The position numbers and the translations under genes are program-made. From an uncultured bacterium (GTDB lineage Bacteria > Cyanobacteriota > Vampirovibrionia > Gastranaerophilales > Gastranaerophilaceae), in contig CADAKY010000004.1 of assembly GCA_902788575.1 (NCBI GenBank), positions 42,714-106,713 of the forward strand: DNA of 64,000 nucleotides, in the 5' to 3' direction. Shown here in pieces: positions 28,501-36,206 of the stretch. Within the stretch, counting starts at the first letter, position 1. The number at the start of each line of letters is the position of its first letter. The notes under the pieces are model-generated. The model worked only from the letters and a program-made list of their open reading frames with translations, was not told the DNA's origin and did no database searches.

Positions 28501-29265
28501 ATGAAAAGCAAGTTTTTTTATATCTTACTTATATTGATTATTTTTATTGTACTTTGCATTGTATTTATTAACAAAAAAAACACTGTTGCCATAATTGGTG
28601 CCATGGATGCTGAAATTCAAGATATTTCAATTAACCTTTCTAACACAAAACAAAAACAAAATAATGATTTCATAATCACAACAGGAAATCTTGGTAAATA
28701 CAAAATTATACTGTCAAAATCCGGTGTAGGTAAAGTTGCAGCTGCAACAACAACTCAATATATTATTGATAAATATAAACCTATGTATATTATAAATATT
28801 GGAATTGCCGGCAGTTTGTCACCTAATTTAAAAGCAGGCGATACTATTATCGCAGAAAAAATGGTCCAGCATGACTTTGATGTAACAGCATTCGGAAACC
28901 CGAAAGGTTATATTGATAACGGTATTGAACCGAATAAACCTACATTTTTCTATTCTGATAAAACCCTTATTAATAAATTTTCAAAAAATAATCCTATAAA
29001 ATTAATAACTGTTGCAACCGGTGATATTTTTGTAACTGATACTAAGTTAAAACAAAACATTAAAAAAGAATTCGGTGCAAAAGCTGTAGATATGGAAAGT
29101 GCCGCAATTGCCCAAACCGCAAATAAAAATAATATTCCTGTAATAGTTATCAAAACTATATCAGACGGAATAAATGATTCAACCAATGAATATAATAAAA
29201 ATAAACAAACCTTGGCACAAAACCCTGCATTGGCAATTATAGATATACTAAAATATAATAAATAA
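28501..29265 (+). CDS. Membrane-anchored MTA/SAH nucleosidase-like protein
   Basis: 254 residues. From about residue 30 it is a standard MtnN-type nucleosidase: VAIIGAMDAEIQDI, SGVGKVAAATTTQYII, INIGIAGSLSP, VDMESAAIAQTA and KTISDGINDS, with the catalytic glutamate, the ribose-binding MES and the aspartate of SDG. These enzymes cleave methylthioadenosine or S-adenosylhomocysteine. Unusually it starts with a hydrophobic segment (FFYILLILIIFIVLCIVFI), so the domain appears to sit on the outer face of the inner membrane. Extended -10 TGATATAAT ends 6 nt before the ATG, so it is probably leaderless. Confidence 0.88.
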   Translation: MKSKFFYILLILIIFIVLCIVFINKKNTVAIIGAMDAEIQDISINLSNTKQKQNNDFIITTGNLGKYKIILSKSGVGKVAAATTTQYIIDKYKPMYIINIGIAGSLSPNLKAGDTIIAEKMVQHDFDVTAFGNPKGYIDNGIEPNKPTFFYSDKTLINKFSKNNPIKLITVATGDIFVTDTKLKQNIKKEFGAKAVDMESAAIAQTANKNNIPVIVIKTISDGINDSTNEYNKNKQTLAQNPALAIIDILKYNK

Positions 29266-29323
29266 TATACCCCAGAGTTGTCGAGTTCAGAACTTGGTTA
29301 CTCGAAAATGTGACATAATAAAT

Positions 29324-29932
29324 TTATTGCAAATCATTGGATTTGTAAATATTATAGCCTTCATAATGATAACTTGCATCAATTCCTTTCATGTAAACTT
29401 CACGATTGTTGATATCATCAGTCAAAGCATTTTTTAAAAGTTCTTTTATTTCTACAGTTTTGACAGGACTTCTTTCCATTGCAAGCAAATAATCTTCTTT
29501 ATCAATTTTGCTCCAATCAACGACCTTTCCTAATTCATTTTTTAGTATCAGGTCTAGCCAAATTCTTGTACTTCTGCCATTACCTTCTCTAAATGGGTGT
29601 GCAACATTCATTTCTACATATTTGTCAATAATCTCATCAAAATTTGATTGCGGCATTGAATCAATATATTCCAATGATGCTTTTAAGTACATAACAGGTG
29701 CAAATCTAAAATTTCCTTTTGCAATATTTTCTGTTCGTATTTCTCCTGCAAAGTGGTAAATATCTTCAAATAAATATTTATGGATTTTTGATAGTGAGTC
29801 AAACTTTCCGGCATCTAATTTATCAAAAAAACCTGTTTCAAACATTTCTATAGCTTTCTTTTTACTTATTCTTTCTTCTTCTCTTGCTAAATCAACAGAA
29901 TTGGTTAAACCAAGTTTATTTTCCAAAACCAT
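29324..29932 (-). CDS. Fic-domain AMP-transferase-like protein
   Basis: 202 residues, almost entirely Fic fold. The catalytic motif HPFREGNGRSTR spans H112-R123 and is complete, as is the flap IRTENIAKGNFRFAP and the hallmark YHFAGEIRT. Fic enzymes attach AMP or other nucleotide parts to target proteins. I saw no [ST]xxxE[GN] inhibitory helix in the protein and no small antitoxin gene next to it, so control is unclear. Start at the ATG at 29932 with AGAGG upstream; a GTG at 29938 is less likely. A 220-nt gap with no minus-strand gene lies upstream. Confidence 0.88.
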   Translation of the reverse strand: MVLENKLGLTNSVDLAREEERISKKKAIEMFETGFFDKLDAGKFDSLSKIHKYLFEDIYHFAGEIRTENIAKGNFRFAPVMYLKASLEYIDSMPQSNFDEIIDKYVEMNVAHPFREGNGRSTRIWLDLILKNELGKVVDWSKIDKEDYLLAMERSPVKTVEIKELLKNALTDDINNREVYMKGIDASYHYEGYNIYKSNDLQ

Positions 29933-30060
29933 AAACACCTCTTTTTTACCATTATATCATAATTTGAAACAAAAAAATCAGAGGTTTTGTTAACAAAGCT
30001 TAATATTGTTAAGCAAAAATTAAAATCTTTACAATTGACTCAAAGTCAATGATAATCGCT

Positions 30061-30087
30061 AATAGAATAGAATAGAATAGAATAGAA
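30061..30087. repeat. Pentanucleotide microsatellite (AATAG)5
   Basis: Five perfect AATAG units followed by AA. It lies between the palindrome TTGACTCAAAGTCAA (30036-30050) and the gene at 30164, in the 30-nt zone where a promoter is expected. Confidence 0.9.
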
Positions 30088-30163
30088 AAATTTTGCGCAA
30101 TTATTTTTTCTTCAAATACTTTATATATATATACGAGGAAACATTAATAGAAAAGGAGGAAAA

Positions 30164-30592
30164 ATGCCGGAATATATTTATCGACCACAGGTTAAAAATG
30201 GTGGTGAAACAATAACTTATCACAACTCTAAAGGTCAGACTGTAACTTATAAACCAAATGATGATGCATATTCACGAGATAGAAGTTTCAATATTGCTAG
30301 TGGAAAGAGTGATGCTGCACTTTTATTTAACACTTTTAAAAAATATTTTACAGGTAATAGTCCCAATATAACTCCAGAAGAGCAGGTAAAATTGAGGACA
30401 GATATAGCAATGAATCGTTTGCCAATACAAAATCAATCTAATGTAGTTGTGGAAGCACCAATGTTGGACATATATGAAGGTATAGATTTTGTATTGAAAA
30501 CTTTTTCTGATGAAAAATCTGAAGGCGGAAAAAATATAACTCCTAATGAAGTATATAGAATCTTTGAAATATTTCATCAATGGACAAAATAA
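30164..30592 (+). CDS. Small unknown protein
   Basis: 142 residues, not recognised. N-terminus is beta-rich (EYIYRPQVKNGGETITYHNSKGQTVTYKP), the rest helical (DAALLFNTFKKYFTGN; EEQVKLRTDIAMNRL; YEGIDFVLKTFSDEKS; PNEVYRIFEIFHQW). The last part has a faint EF-hand/helical-pair look but no calcium loop. No signal peptide. A very strong AAAAGGAGGAAAA ribosome-binding site precedes the ATG. The pentanucleotide repeat upstream suggests that expression might vary by slippage. Confidence 0.7.
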   Translation: MPEYIYRPQVKNGGETITYHNSKGQTVTYKPNDDAYSRDRSFNIASGKSDAALLFNTFKKYFTGNSPNITPEEQVKLRTDIAMNRLPIQNQSNVVVEAPMLDIYEGIDFVLKTFSDEKSEGGKNITPNEVYRIFEIFHQWTK

Positions 30593-30642
30593 TGTTTTAA
30601 ATACTTACGAGCGTGCTTTTTAATGCACGAAAATAAAATATT

Positions 30643-30674
30643 AAAAGGGACAGGATTAACCTGTCCCTTTTAAT
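30643..30674. terminator. Terminator at 30643
   Basis: AAAAGGGACAGG, loop ATTAA, CCTGTCCCTTTT: 12 bp perfect, usable on both strands. On the minus strand it follows the tRNA-Arg 3'-end remnant; on the plus strand it follows the gene ending at 30592. Confidence 0.88.
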
Positions 30675-30691
30675 TTATGCCTGGCGCGATT
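30671..30691 (-). repeat. Remnant of a tRNA-Arg 3' end
   Basis: TAATTTATGCCTGGCGCGAT (plus one T) repeats, with one change, the 3' end of tRNA-Arg and its flank at 30892-30912. Like the intact gene, it is followed (minus strand) by a strong terminator hairpin of different sequence. The 165 nt between this remnant and the intact unit hold small hairpins (TAAACC-GTAA-GGTTTA; GATTTC...GAAATC) and no gene I can support. Confidence 0.7.
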
Positions 30692-30856
30692 GTCTTGGAT
30701 TTCCTCCACGCTCAGAAATCTACGCTTTTAAACCTTACGGTTTAGTCGCTTCGTTTCCTCGCTATCCGGACTAACTCACTCAAATTGATATTGTTCGTGT
30801 CGTCCGTACGGAAATCCGCCGAACGCGCAAAAACGGTTCTCAACGTTGTCAAACAA

Positions 30857-30897
30857 AAATTACAGAGGATAGGAATAAATCCTATCCTCTGTAATTT
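30857..30897 (-). terminator. tRNA-Arg terminator
   Basis: AAATTACAGAGGATAGG pairs perfectly over 17 bp with CCTATCCTCTGTAATTT around AATAAAT. It directly abuts the tRNA 3' end. Confidence 0.85.
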
Positions 30898-30970
30898 ACG
30901 CCTGGCGCGATTCGAACGCGCGACCCTCTGCTTAGAAGGCAGATGCTCTATCCAGCTGAGCTACAGACGC
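30897..30970 (-). tRNA. tRNA-Arg (anticodon TCT)
   Basis: 74-nt cloverleaf. Acceptor GCGTCTG pairs with CAGGCGT (two G-U), D-arm AGCTCAGCTGGATAGAGC, anticodon stem TCTGC/GCAGA around CTTCTAA with TCT, and T-arm GCGCG-TTCGAAT-CGCGC. Reads AGA codons. No CCA is encoded. Confidence 0.95.
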
Positions 30971-31049
30971 ATAGTAATATTTTTTTGCTGTATCACTTTG
31001 CTGTATCGCATTTTCAAAAATACCACATCAATAATTTTTTGCAACCCAC

Positions 31050-31078
31050 TTGACCCCAAATCGTACAAATGAGATAAT
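31050..31078 (+). promoter_or_regulatory. Leaderless-type promoter of the ABC permease gene
   Basis: TTGACC, 17 nt, GATAAT, then CTTTGT and the ATG at 31085: the clearest -35/-10/ATG arrangement of the leaderless set. Confidence 0.75.
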
Positions 31079-31084
31079 CTTTGT

Positions 31085-31957
31085 ATGAATTATTACAGGA
31101 AATTCACGCCTTATTTGTTTCTTTTACCTGCTGCGGCAGTTCTTATTGTGTTCTTTTTTATACCTTTTTTTCAGACTTTCGGATTAAGTTTTTTTGATTA
31201 TTCTTCCAGTCTTTATCATCCGACATTCAACGGATTTGATAATTACGCAAAATTATTCAAAGAACCGATTTTTTACAAGGTCATGTTTAACACATTTATG
31301 TATCTTGTAATAGCAGTTCCTTTTCTTGTAACTTTTCCGCTATTTTTAGCAATTCTTATTAATCAAAAAATCAGAGGAATCACTTTATACAAAATTCTTA
31401 TTTATCTTCCGGTAATCGTATCTATCGTAGTAGCCGCAATCGCTTTCAAGTGGCTTTACGCAGGGCAGGGAATTTTAAATTATATTTTAACTCTGTTTCA
31501 CATAAATCCAATCGGATGGCTTGTGGATACAAAATGGGCGCTTTTTTCTGTTGCTTTAGTAACAATCTGGAAAGGCATCGGATACTACATGATGATTTAT
31601 CTTGCATCACTAATGAGTGTTCCGCAGGAATTATATGAAGCTTGTGATATAGACGGTGCAGGGTTTTTCAGAAAACATCTGACAGTAACAATTCCGCATA
31701 TTATGCCTACAATTGCACTTGTTTCAACAATTTCAACAATTTCTGCAATGAAGGTTTTTGCTGAAATCTATGTTATGACTAAAGGAGGACCCTTAAACTC
31801 AACAAAAACAATCGTATATTATATTTATGAACGCGCGTTTGAAAATCTGGATTTAGGCTACGCATCAGCGCTTGCTGTTGTTCTATTAATAATTGTTATG
31901 GCTTTTTCACTCATAAACATTCTTTGTTTTGAAAAAAATAAATACGGTGATATTTAA
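31085..31957 (+). CDS. Sugar ABC transporter permease (MalF/UgpA type)
   Basis: 290 residues, six membrane segments. The cytoplasmic EAA loop EACDIDGAGFFRKHLTVTIPHI is the site that contacts the ATPase. The first periplasmic loop (FNGFDNYAKLF) is typical of the MalF/UgpA/LacF side of sugar importers. The usual partner permease, binding protein and ATPase are not adjacent; instead the stop shares a base with the start of a glycosyltransferase (TAATG), so the two are one operon. Whether it works with partners elsewhere or in another role cannot be told. Confidence 0.9.
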   Translation: MNYYRKFTPYLFLLPAAAVLIVFFFIPFFQTFGLSFFDYSSSLYHPTFNGFDNYAKLFKEPIFYKVMFNTFMYLVIAVPFLVTFPLFLAILINQKIRGITLYKILIYLPVIVSIVVAAIAFKWLYAGQGILNYILTLFHINPIGWLVDTKWALFSVALVTIWKGIGYYMMIYLASLMSVPQELYEACDIDGAGFFRKHLTVTIPHIMPTIALVSTISTISAMKVFAEIYVMTKGGPLNSTKTIVYYIYERAFENLDLGYASALAVVLLIIVMAFSLINILCFEKNKYGDI

Positions 31958-33024
31958 TGAAAATCCTTGTCATTACTGATTTATATCCGATTAAAATTGA
32001 TGAAAAAAATACTCCGAAAACAATATACGATTTTGTACAGGGGTGGAAAACTCTCGGACACGAAGTTTCTGTAATAAGACCAAATTTTATTCTAAATTCT
32101 TTTCTTAGAAAAAAAACTTTTTATAAAAGCGGACAATACGAAGATGTTTTGAACCTCAATTATTGGACACCTTTTTGGGGAAATATAGTAAATAAAATTC
32201 CTGACAATTTTGCTCATTTTGATTTTGATAAAATAATTGCACACATGCCGAGCGGTTTAATTTTTGCAAATAAAATTTGCGAACATTATGGTTTACCGCT
32301 TGTTGCAGGGGTTCACGTTTCTGATATAGAAGTTCTCACAAATCCAATATATTCAATATATTTTAAAACAGAATTATTAAAAGCATATACACGTGCTGAA
32401 AAAATTGCCTGTCGTTCTGAGGTTTTAAAACAAAAATTTACAAAATTATATCCTGAATTTGAGTCAAAAACTTTTACTGCATTTTCCGGTATTAATCCTG
32501 ATTATATAACAGAAAGAACTTGGCAGAAAAAAGAACGATATAAAGTTCTGACATGTGCTAATCTGATAAAAAGAAAAAATATTGATAAAGTTATAAAAGC
32601 ATGTGATAAAATAGAAAACGTTGATTTGACTGTGATTGGCGACGGTGTTGAGATGAAATCATTAAAAAAAATTTCTTCTAAACCAATTTTTACAGGGAAA
32701 CTTGAACACGAAAAAGTTTTAGATAAAATGCGCGAATCTGATATTTTTATTTTGCCAAGTGAAAACGAAACATTCGGAATGGTTTACCTTGAGGCAATGG
32801 CTTCCGGTTGTGTAACAGTCGGACTAAAAAGTGACGGGATTGACGGAATTATAAAAGACGGAATAAACGGATATTTAACAGAATTAAATAACATCGAGAA
32901 TAAAATTAAAGAAATAATAAATTCGGATAATAATGATATTTTAAAAAATTCTCATAAAACAATTTTAGATTACACATCCCAAAAAGCCTGTGAAAATTAT
33001 CTTAATTTTATTAGTAATAAATAA
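31957..33024 (+). CDS. Glycosyltransferase family 4 (group 1)
   Basis: 355 residues, GT-B fold. The N-terminal half opens with LVITDLYPIKIDEKNTPKT and a glycine-poor acceptor loop. The C-terminal donor-binding half shows NLIKRKNIDKVIKAC, LTVIGDGVEM, FTGKLEHEKVLDKMRESDIFILPS and the E-x7-E element ENETFGMVYLEAMASG. It transfers a sugar from a nucleotide donor, probably to a lipid-linked or surface glycan. Translation is coupled to the ABC permease gene by a one-base overlap. Confidence 0.9.
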   Translation: MKILVITDLYPIKIDEKNTPKTIYDFVQGWKTLGHEVSVIRPNFILNSFLRKKTFYKSGQYEDVLNLNYWTPFWGNIVNKIPDNFAHFDFDKIIAHMPSGLIFANKICEHYGLPLVAGVHVSDIEVLTNPIYSIYFKTELLKAYTRAEKIACRSEVLKQKFTKLYPEFESKTFTAFSGINPDYITERTWQKKERYKVLTCANLIKRKNIDKVIKACDKIENVDLTVIGDGVEMKSLKKISSKPIFTGKLEHEKVLDKMRESDIFILPSENETFGMVYLEAMASGCVTVGLKSDGIDGIIKDGINGYLTELNNIENKIKEIINSDNNDILKNSHKTILDYTSQKACENYLNFISNK

Positions 33025-33026
33025 AA

Positions 33027-33956
33027 TTATTTTCTCAACCCCAATCCGTTTGCCCAGTCTCTTGCCGGCATTTCTGATTTACCTTCCGGTTTAACTTTAA
33101 TCAGTCTTAGTATTCCCAAACCTGTTTTTACATCTATTCCGAATTTTGAAACTCTTACAAAATCACCTGAATTGCCTTCTAAATTCTCATCTAAAGGTTT
33201 TGTTTCCATAACTTTTATTATTTTATTTTTATATTTAAAAAATGCTCCGGGACATTTATAAACACCTCTTACAAGGTTATGAATTTCTTGTGCGGATTTT
33301 TCCCAATTTATTTCACATTCTTCTTTTGAAAGTTTATCTGCAAAGCATACACCTTCTTCACATTGTTTTTCAGGAATAATTTTTCCTTCTTTTAATCCTG
33401 TCAAAGTTTTTTCCAGAAGTTCAGGTGATTTTGATGCACAAATTTCAAATAGTTCCATGCAATTCATATCAGGGGTAATACAAATAGGATATTTCATGCA
33501 AATATCTCCGCAATCAAGCCCGAGTTCAGTTATCATAGTACAAATTCCTGTTTCTTTATCACCGTTAATTATTGCACGCTGAATAGGATTTGCACCGCGG
33601 TATTTAGGTAAAAGCGATACGTGAAGATTTATTGTTTCATATTTAGGTATATCCAAAACCTCCTGAGAAAGTATCTGACCGAAAGCAAATGTCACAAAAA
33701 AATCCGGTTTTAATTCTTTCAAAGCCTGAATAATATCAGGTTCTTTTCTTATTGATTTTGGCTGAAAAACTTTTATATCATGTTCTTGAGCAAATTTTTT
33801 TACGGGACTTGGTGTAAGTTTTTGTCCTCTTCCTGACGGTTTATCCGGTTGTGTAACGACTGCAAGAAGTTCAAATTTTTCTGATTCGTAAAAATATTTT
33901 AAAGACGGAAGTCCGATATCAGGTGTTCCAAAAAATACAACGCTTATTTTTTCCAA
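33027..33956 (-). CDS. fmt: Methionyl-tRNA formyltransferase
   Basis: 309 residues, the usual length. VVFFGTPDIGLPSLKYF, TQPDKPSGRGQKLTPSPVK, the catalytic block FVTFAFGQILSQEVLDIP, NLHVSLLPKYRGANPIQRAI and GDKETGICTMITELGLDCGDI are diagnostic, with the catalytic N-x-H-x-S-L-L-P-x-Y-R-G. It formylates initiator Met-tRNA. I chose the TTG at 33956, preceded by GAGG at 8 nt, over the distant ATG at 34028, whose 24 extra residues lie in a palindromic repeat. No def gene is adjacent. Use of formyl-Met is relevant to leaderless initiation seen elsewhere. Confidence 0.93.
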   Translation of the reverse strand: MEKISVVFFGTPDIGLPSLKYFYESEKFELLAVVTQPDKPSGRGQKLTPSPVKKFAQEHDIKVFQPKSIRKEPDIIQALKELKPDFFVTFAFGQILSQEVLDIPKYETINLHVSLLPKYRGANPIQRAIINGDKETGICTMITELGLDCGDICMKYPICITPDMNCMELFEICASKSPELLEKTLTGLKEGKIIPEKQCEEGVCFADKLSKEECEINWEKSAQEIHNLVRGVYKCPGAFFKYKNKIIKVMETKPLDENLEGNSGDFVRVSKFGIDVKTGLGILRLIKVKPEGKSEMPARDWANGLGLRK

Positions 33957-34010
33957 TTTATTTACCTCGTTTTTTTTATGATACTTTAAATTTTTTTTGT
34001 GAACAAGAGA

Positions 34011-34061
34011 GGGTGCGAAAAAATCCAAAATTTGACAGAATTTTGAGATTTTTCCGCACCC
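34011..34061. repeat. Palindromic element, copy 1 (TTTGACAG core)
   Basis: Long hairpin: GGGTGCG, mismatch, AAAAATC, CAAAATT, loop TGACAG, AATTTTG, one bulged A, GATTTTT, CGCACCC, 21 bp in all. Copy 2 at 34909-34950 shares the AAATCCAA.ATTTGACAG core. A third hairpin, GAGTTTGCG...CGCAAACTC at 34129-34164, shares its AGTTTTTCCGCAAACT end with copy 2. Confidence 0.7.
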
Positions 34062-34076
34062 GACCTCGGTGTGTGA

Positions 34077-34114
34077 GAGTCAATCCCTATGCGGGATAGC
34101 ATAGGGATTGACTC
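34077..34114. repeat. Perfect 16-bp inverted repeat
   Basis: GAGTCAATCCCTATGC, loop GGGATA, GCATAGGGATTGACTC. No T-run follows, so it is not an ordinary terminator; it lies between two related palindromes in the gap upstream of fmt. Confidence 0.8.
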
Positions 34115-34168
34115 GAAACCGTTCCTTAGAGTTTGCGAGAAAACGTGAGTTTTTCCGCAAACTCAAGA

Positions 34169-34365
34169 TGTAGAAAACTATGTAGAAAAAATGTAAAAAA
34201 ATTTTTTTTTTATATAGAAAAGTCCTAGATTTTCTATATATAAATTTATTCATTAAAAATTATGTAGAAAACTTTTTATTTTTCTACATAGTTTTACATA
34301 TTTTTCTACATAATTTTCTACTATAAAAATGCAATATTTATAATACTTTCAACCGGTTTTCTACA
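34169..34365. repeat. Array of TGTAGAAAA motifs in AT-rich DNA
   Basis: Six exact 9-mers: TGTAGAAAA at 34169, 34181 and 34263, and its complement TTTTCTACA at 34280, 34302 and 34357. Four variants lie at 34192, 34213, 34230 and 34314. The pair at 34261-34290 forms an 11-bp palindrome TATGTAGAAAA/TTTTCTACATA. About 100 nt of almost pure A/T follow (34370-34470). The 538-nt gap holds no gene I can support. Confidence 0.8.
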
Positions 34366-34503
34366 AATAATTAATGCTTATTATGATGATTATTAATTTA
34401 TATATATTTATTTAAATTATTAATAATAAAATATTAAAATAAAAAGAAAAAAATAGAAAAAATTGATTAATTTTCATAATTTTTATAAATATCCTCTAAA
34501 CGG

Positions 34504-34532
34504 TTGATAACAAAATAAGCTAAATGTATAAT
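34504..34532 (+). promoter_or_regulatory. Sigma-70 promoter of the gene at 34567
   Basis: TTGATA, 17 nt, TATAAT; a leader of about 28 nt then carries GGGGAGATTGGGG. Confidence 0.8.
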
Positions 34533-34566
34533 AATATAAGAAAATAATTGGGGAGATTGGGGACCT

Positions 34567-34929
34567 ATGTTCAACAATATCAACGAAAACAACAGAGAAC
34601 TTTTATACAATTCGCAAATGAATGCAGCAAACGTTGTGAATCTTGCACAAATGCGTTCTGCACTGCATAAAAACGGATACTCCAATCCTTATGTAGATAA
34701 AACAGAAATTTCATCTAATGCGATGGAGCTTTTTCAGAGAGATTTGGATATAAACAAGTTTACTAAACTTGCAACAAGCGACCCTGAAGACAAATCATAT
34801 ATAGCACAGGTTCAGAAACTTTTTGAAGATGGCGTAATAGATGCTTATGAAGATGACGTTTTATCTGACTTGGTAAACAATGATAAGTTGTGGGAAGATA
34901 TTGAGGACGCGGAAAAATCCAATATTTGA
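34567..34929 (+). CDS. Small unknown protein
   Basis: 120 residues, acidic, Asn-rich at the start (MFNNINENNRELLYNSQMNA) and helical throughout; not recognised. It has no signal peptide or membrane segment. The last six codons (DAEKSNI and stop) are formed by a palindromic repeat element at 34909-34950, so the natural end may have been altered by insertion. It has a good promoter and GGGGAG site and lies next to the TGTAGAAAA array, which could regulate it. Confidence 0.7.
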   Translation: MFNNINENNRELLYNSQMNAANVVNLAQMRSALHKNGYSNPYVDKTEISSNAMELFQRDLDINKFTKLATSDPEDKSYIAQVQKLFEDGVIDAYEDDVLSDLVNNDKLWEDIEDAEKSNI

Positions 34930-34950
34930 CAGAATTTTTAGTTTTTCCGC
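34909..34950. repeat. Palindromic element, copy 2, overlapping a gene end
   Basis: GCGGAAAAA and TTTTTCCGC (9 bp) enclose ATTTGACAGAATTTTT. Supplies the last codons and TGA of the upstream gene and may act as its terminator. Confidence 0.65.
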
Positions 34951-35024
34951 AAACTTATATAAAAGCAGAATAGCAATATTTTGTAATATTTGCTGTTTAG
35001 TAAATGGCATGATACAATATAGCT

Positions 35025-36206
35025 ATGGCATCGTCGGATTTTTATATAGTCGATAACTCTGATATGGAAAACAAAAAGCTTGAAGCTGCGCGTAATCACT
35101 ATAATACCGGTGATTATCAGGCTGCATTAAAGCTTTATTTAAGTTTGCTGAATGCAAATATTTCTTTTCGGCTCTATCACAGAATCGGAAAATGTTACTA
35201 TAAAATGAATGATTTAAATTCTGCGGAAGAATTTTTTAAAAAATCTATAGGACTTGAAAGAATTGAAAATCCTTCATATTTTTATCTTGGAAATATTTAT
35301 TACAAAAAAGAAGACTTAAAAAATGCCATATATTACTGGTGCTGTGCATTTGCCTACAAACCTGAAGATGAAAATATTTCTATGAACCTTGCAACTTCAT
35401 ATTTTTCTAAAGGTATGAAATTTCAGTCAGTTTATTATTATGAAAAATATCTCAAATACGCAAAAGAACAGGGTGATGCCTATAAAGCCATAAAATTGAG
35501 TATCAATAAGTGTAATCAGATAGGAGCGGAATTTTTACAAAAAGCAAAACACGCTCTATACAGAAAAGATAACAAATCTGCCATAGAATTTTTGACTTTT
35601 GCAGTGAAAAATCAACCGGTAAATTATGATATAAACTATCTTTTAGGTTCAACTTATATGGAAGAAAATGATAATATGCACGCATTAATATATTTAAAAC
35701 AAGCATATTGCGTTGATACAAAATCTTTAGATGTACTTCAAAAGCTTGCATCTGTTTATATAAATATAGGTGATTATACTGCTGCATATTGCACAATGCG
35801 CAGACTTCTTCCGCTTGTTATTCATAATCAGCCGGAATATTTAAAAACAATGCAGGTTATAAAAGAATTGGATAATTCTTTTGATGAACTTAGTTATCAA
35901 GGGCATTTGGAATGGGGTGACAGATATTATGAAGAAAACAATTATCATCTTGCACTTTTTGAATATGAAAATTGCTCAATAATGAAAGAATCAGTACGTG
36001 AAGAGTTGGAAGAAAAAATATCAAGATTAAAAAGTTTTATAAATCCGGAAGCAGGAATTGTAAAAATAAGTATGGAAAGAGCAAGAAAATCTTTGGAAAA
36101 AAATGACACAACAAAAGCAAATAAATATTTTTCAAAAGTAATGCGTCTTTCTGATGAAGATTCTTCCGAATACAAAATAGCAAAGTCGAAGCTAAATAAT
36201 GTTTAA
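35025..36206 (+). CDS. Tetratricopeptide-repeat protein
   Basis: 393 residues made of TPR units of about 34 residues, for example AARNHYNTGDYQAALKLYLS, YHRIGKCYYKMNDLNSAEEF, YFYLGNIYYKKEDLKNAIYY and NYLLGSTYMEENDNMHALIY. No signal peptide, so a cytosolic protein-interaction scaffold. The extended -10 TGATACAAT ends exactly 6 nt before the ATG with no ribosome-binding site, so it is probably leaderless. Its 3' end overlaps the next gene by 8 nt, making an operon with the CxxCGxCC protein. Confidence 0.88.
   Translation: MASSDFYIVDNSDMENKKLEAARNHYNTGDYQAALKLYLSLLNANISFRLYHRIGKCYYKMNDLNSAEEFFKKSIGLERIENPSYFYLGNIYYKKEDLKNAIYYWCCAFAYKPEDENISMNLATSYFSKGMKFQSVYYYEKYLKYAKEQGDAYKAIKLSINKCNQIGAEFLQKAKHALYRKDNKSAIEFLTFAVKNQPVNYDINYLLGSTYMEENDNMHALIYLKQAYCVDTKSLDVLQKLASVYINIGDYTAAYCTMRRLLPLVIHNQPEYLKTMQVIKELDNSFDELSYQGHLEWGDRYYEENNYHLALFEYENCSIMKESVREELEEKISRLKSFINPEAGIVKISMERARKSLEKNDTTKANKYFSKVMRLSDEDSSEYKIAKSKLNNV

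Noticed and set aside
29324..29938. Fic protein as part of a toxin-antitoxin or anti-phage island
   Set aside because: Fic motif is real, but no antitoxin, recombinase or other defence gene is adjacent, so an island cannot be claimed.
30785..31072. 95-residue plus-strand open frame
   Set aside because: It reads antisense through tRNA-Arg and its terminator (ARFERATLCLEGRCSIQLSYR is tRNA sequence); no ribosome-binding site.
31085..33024. Complete sugar-uptake operon
   Set aside because: Only one permease is present; the next gene is a glycosyltransferase, not an ABC component.
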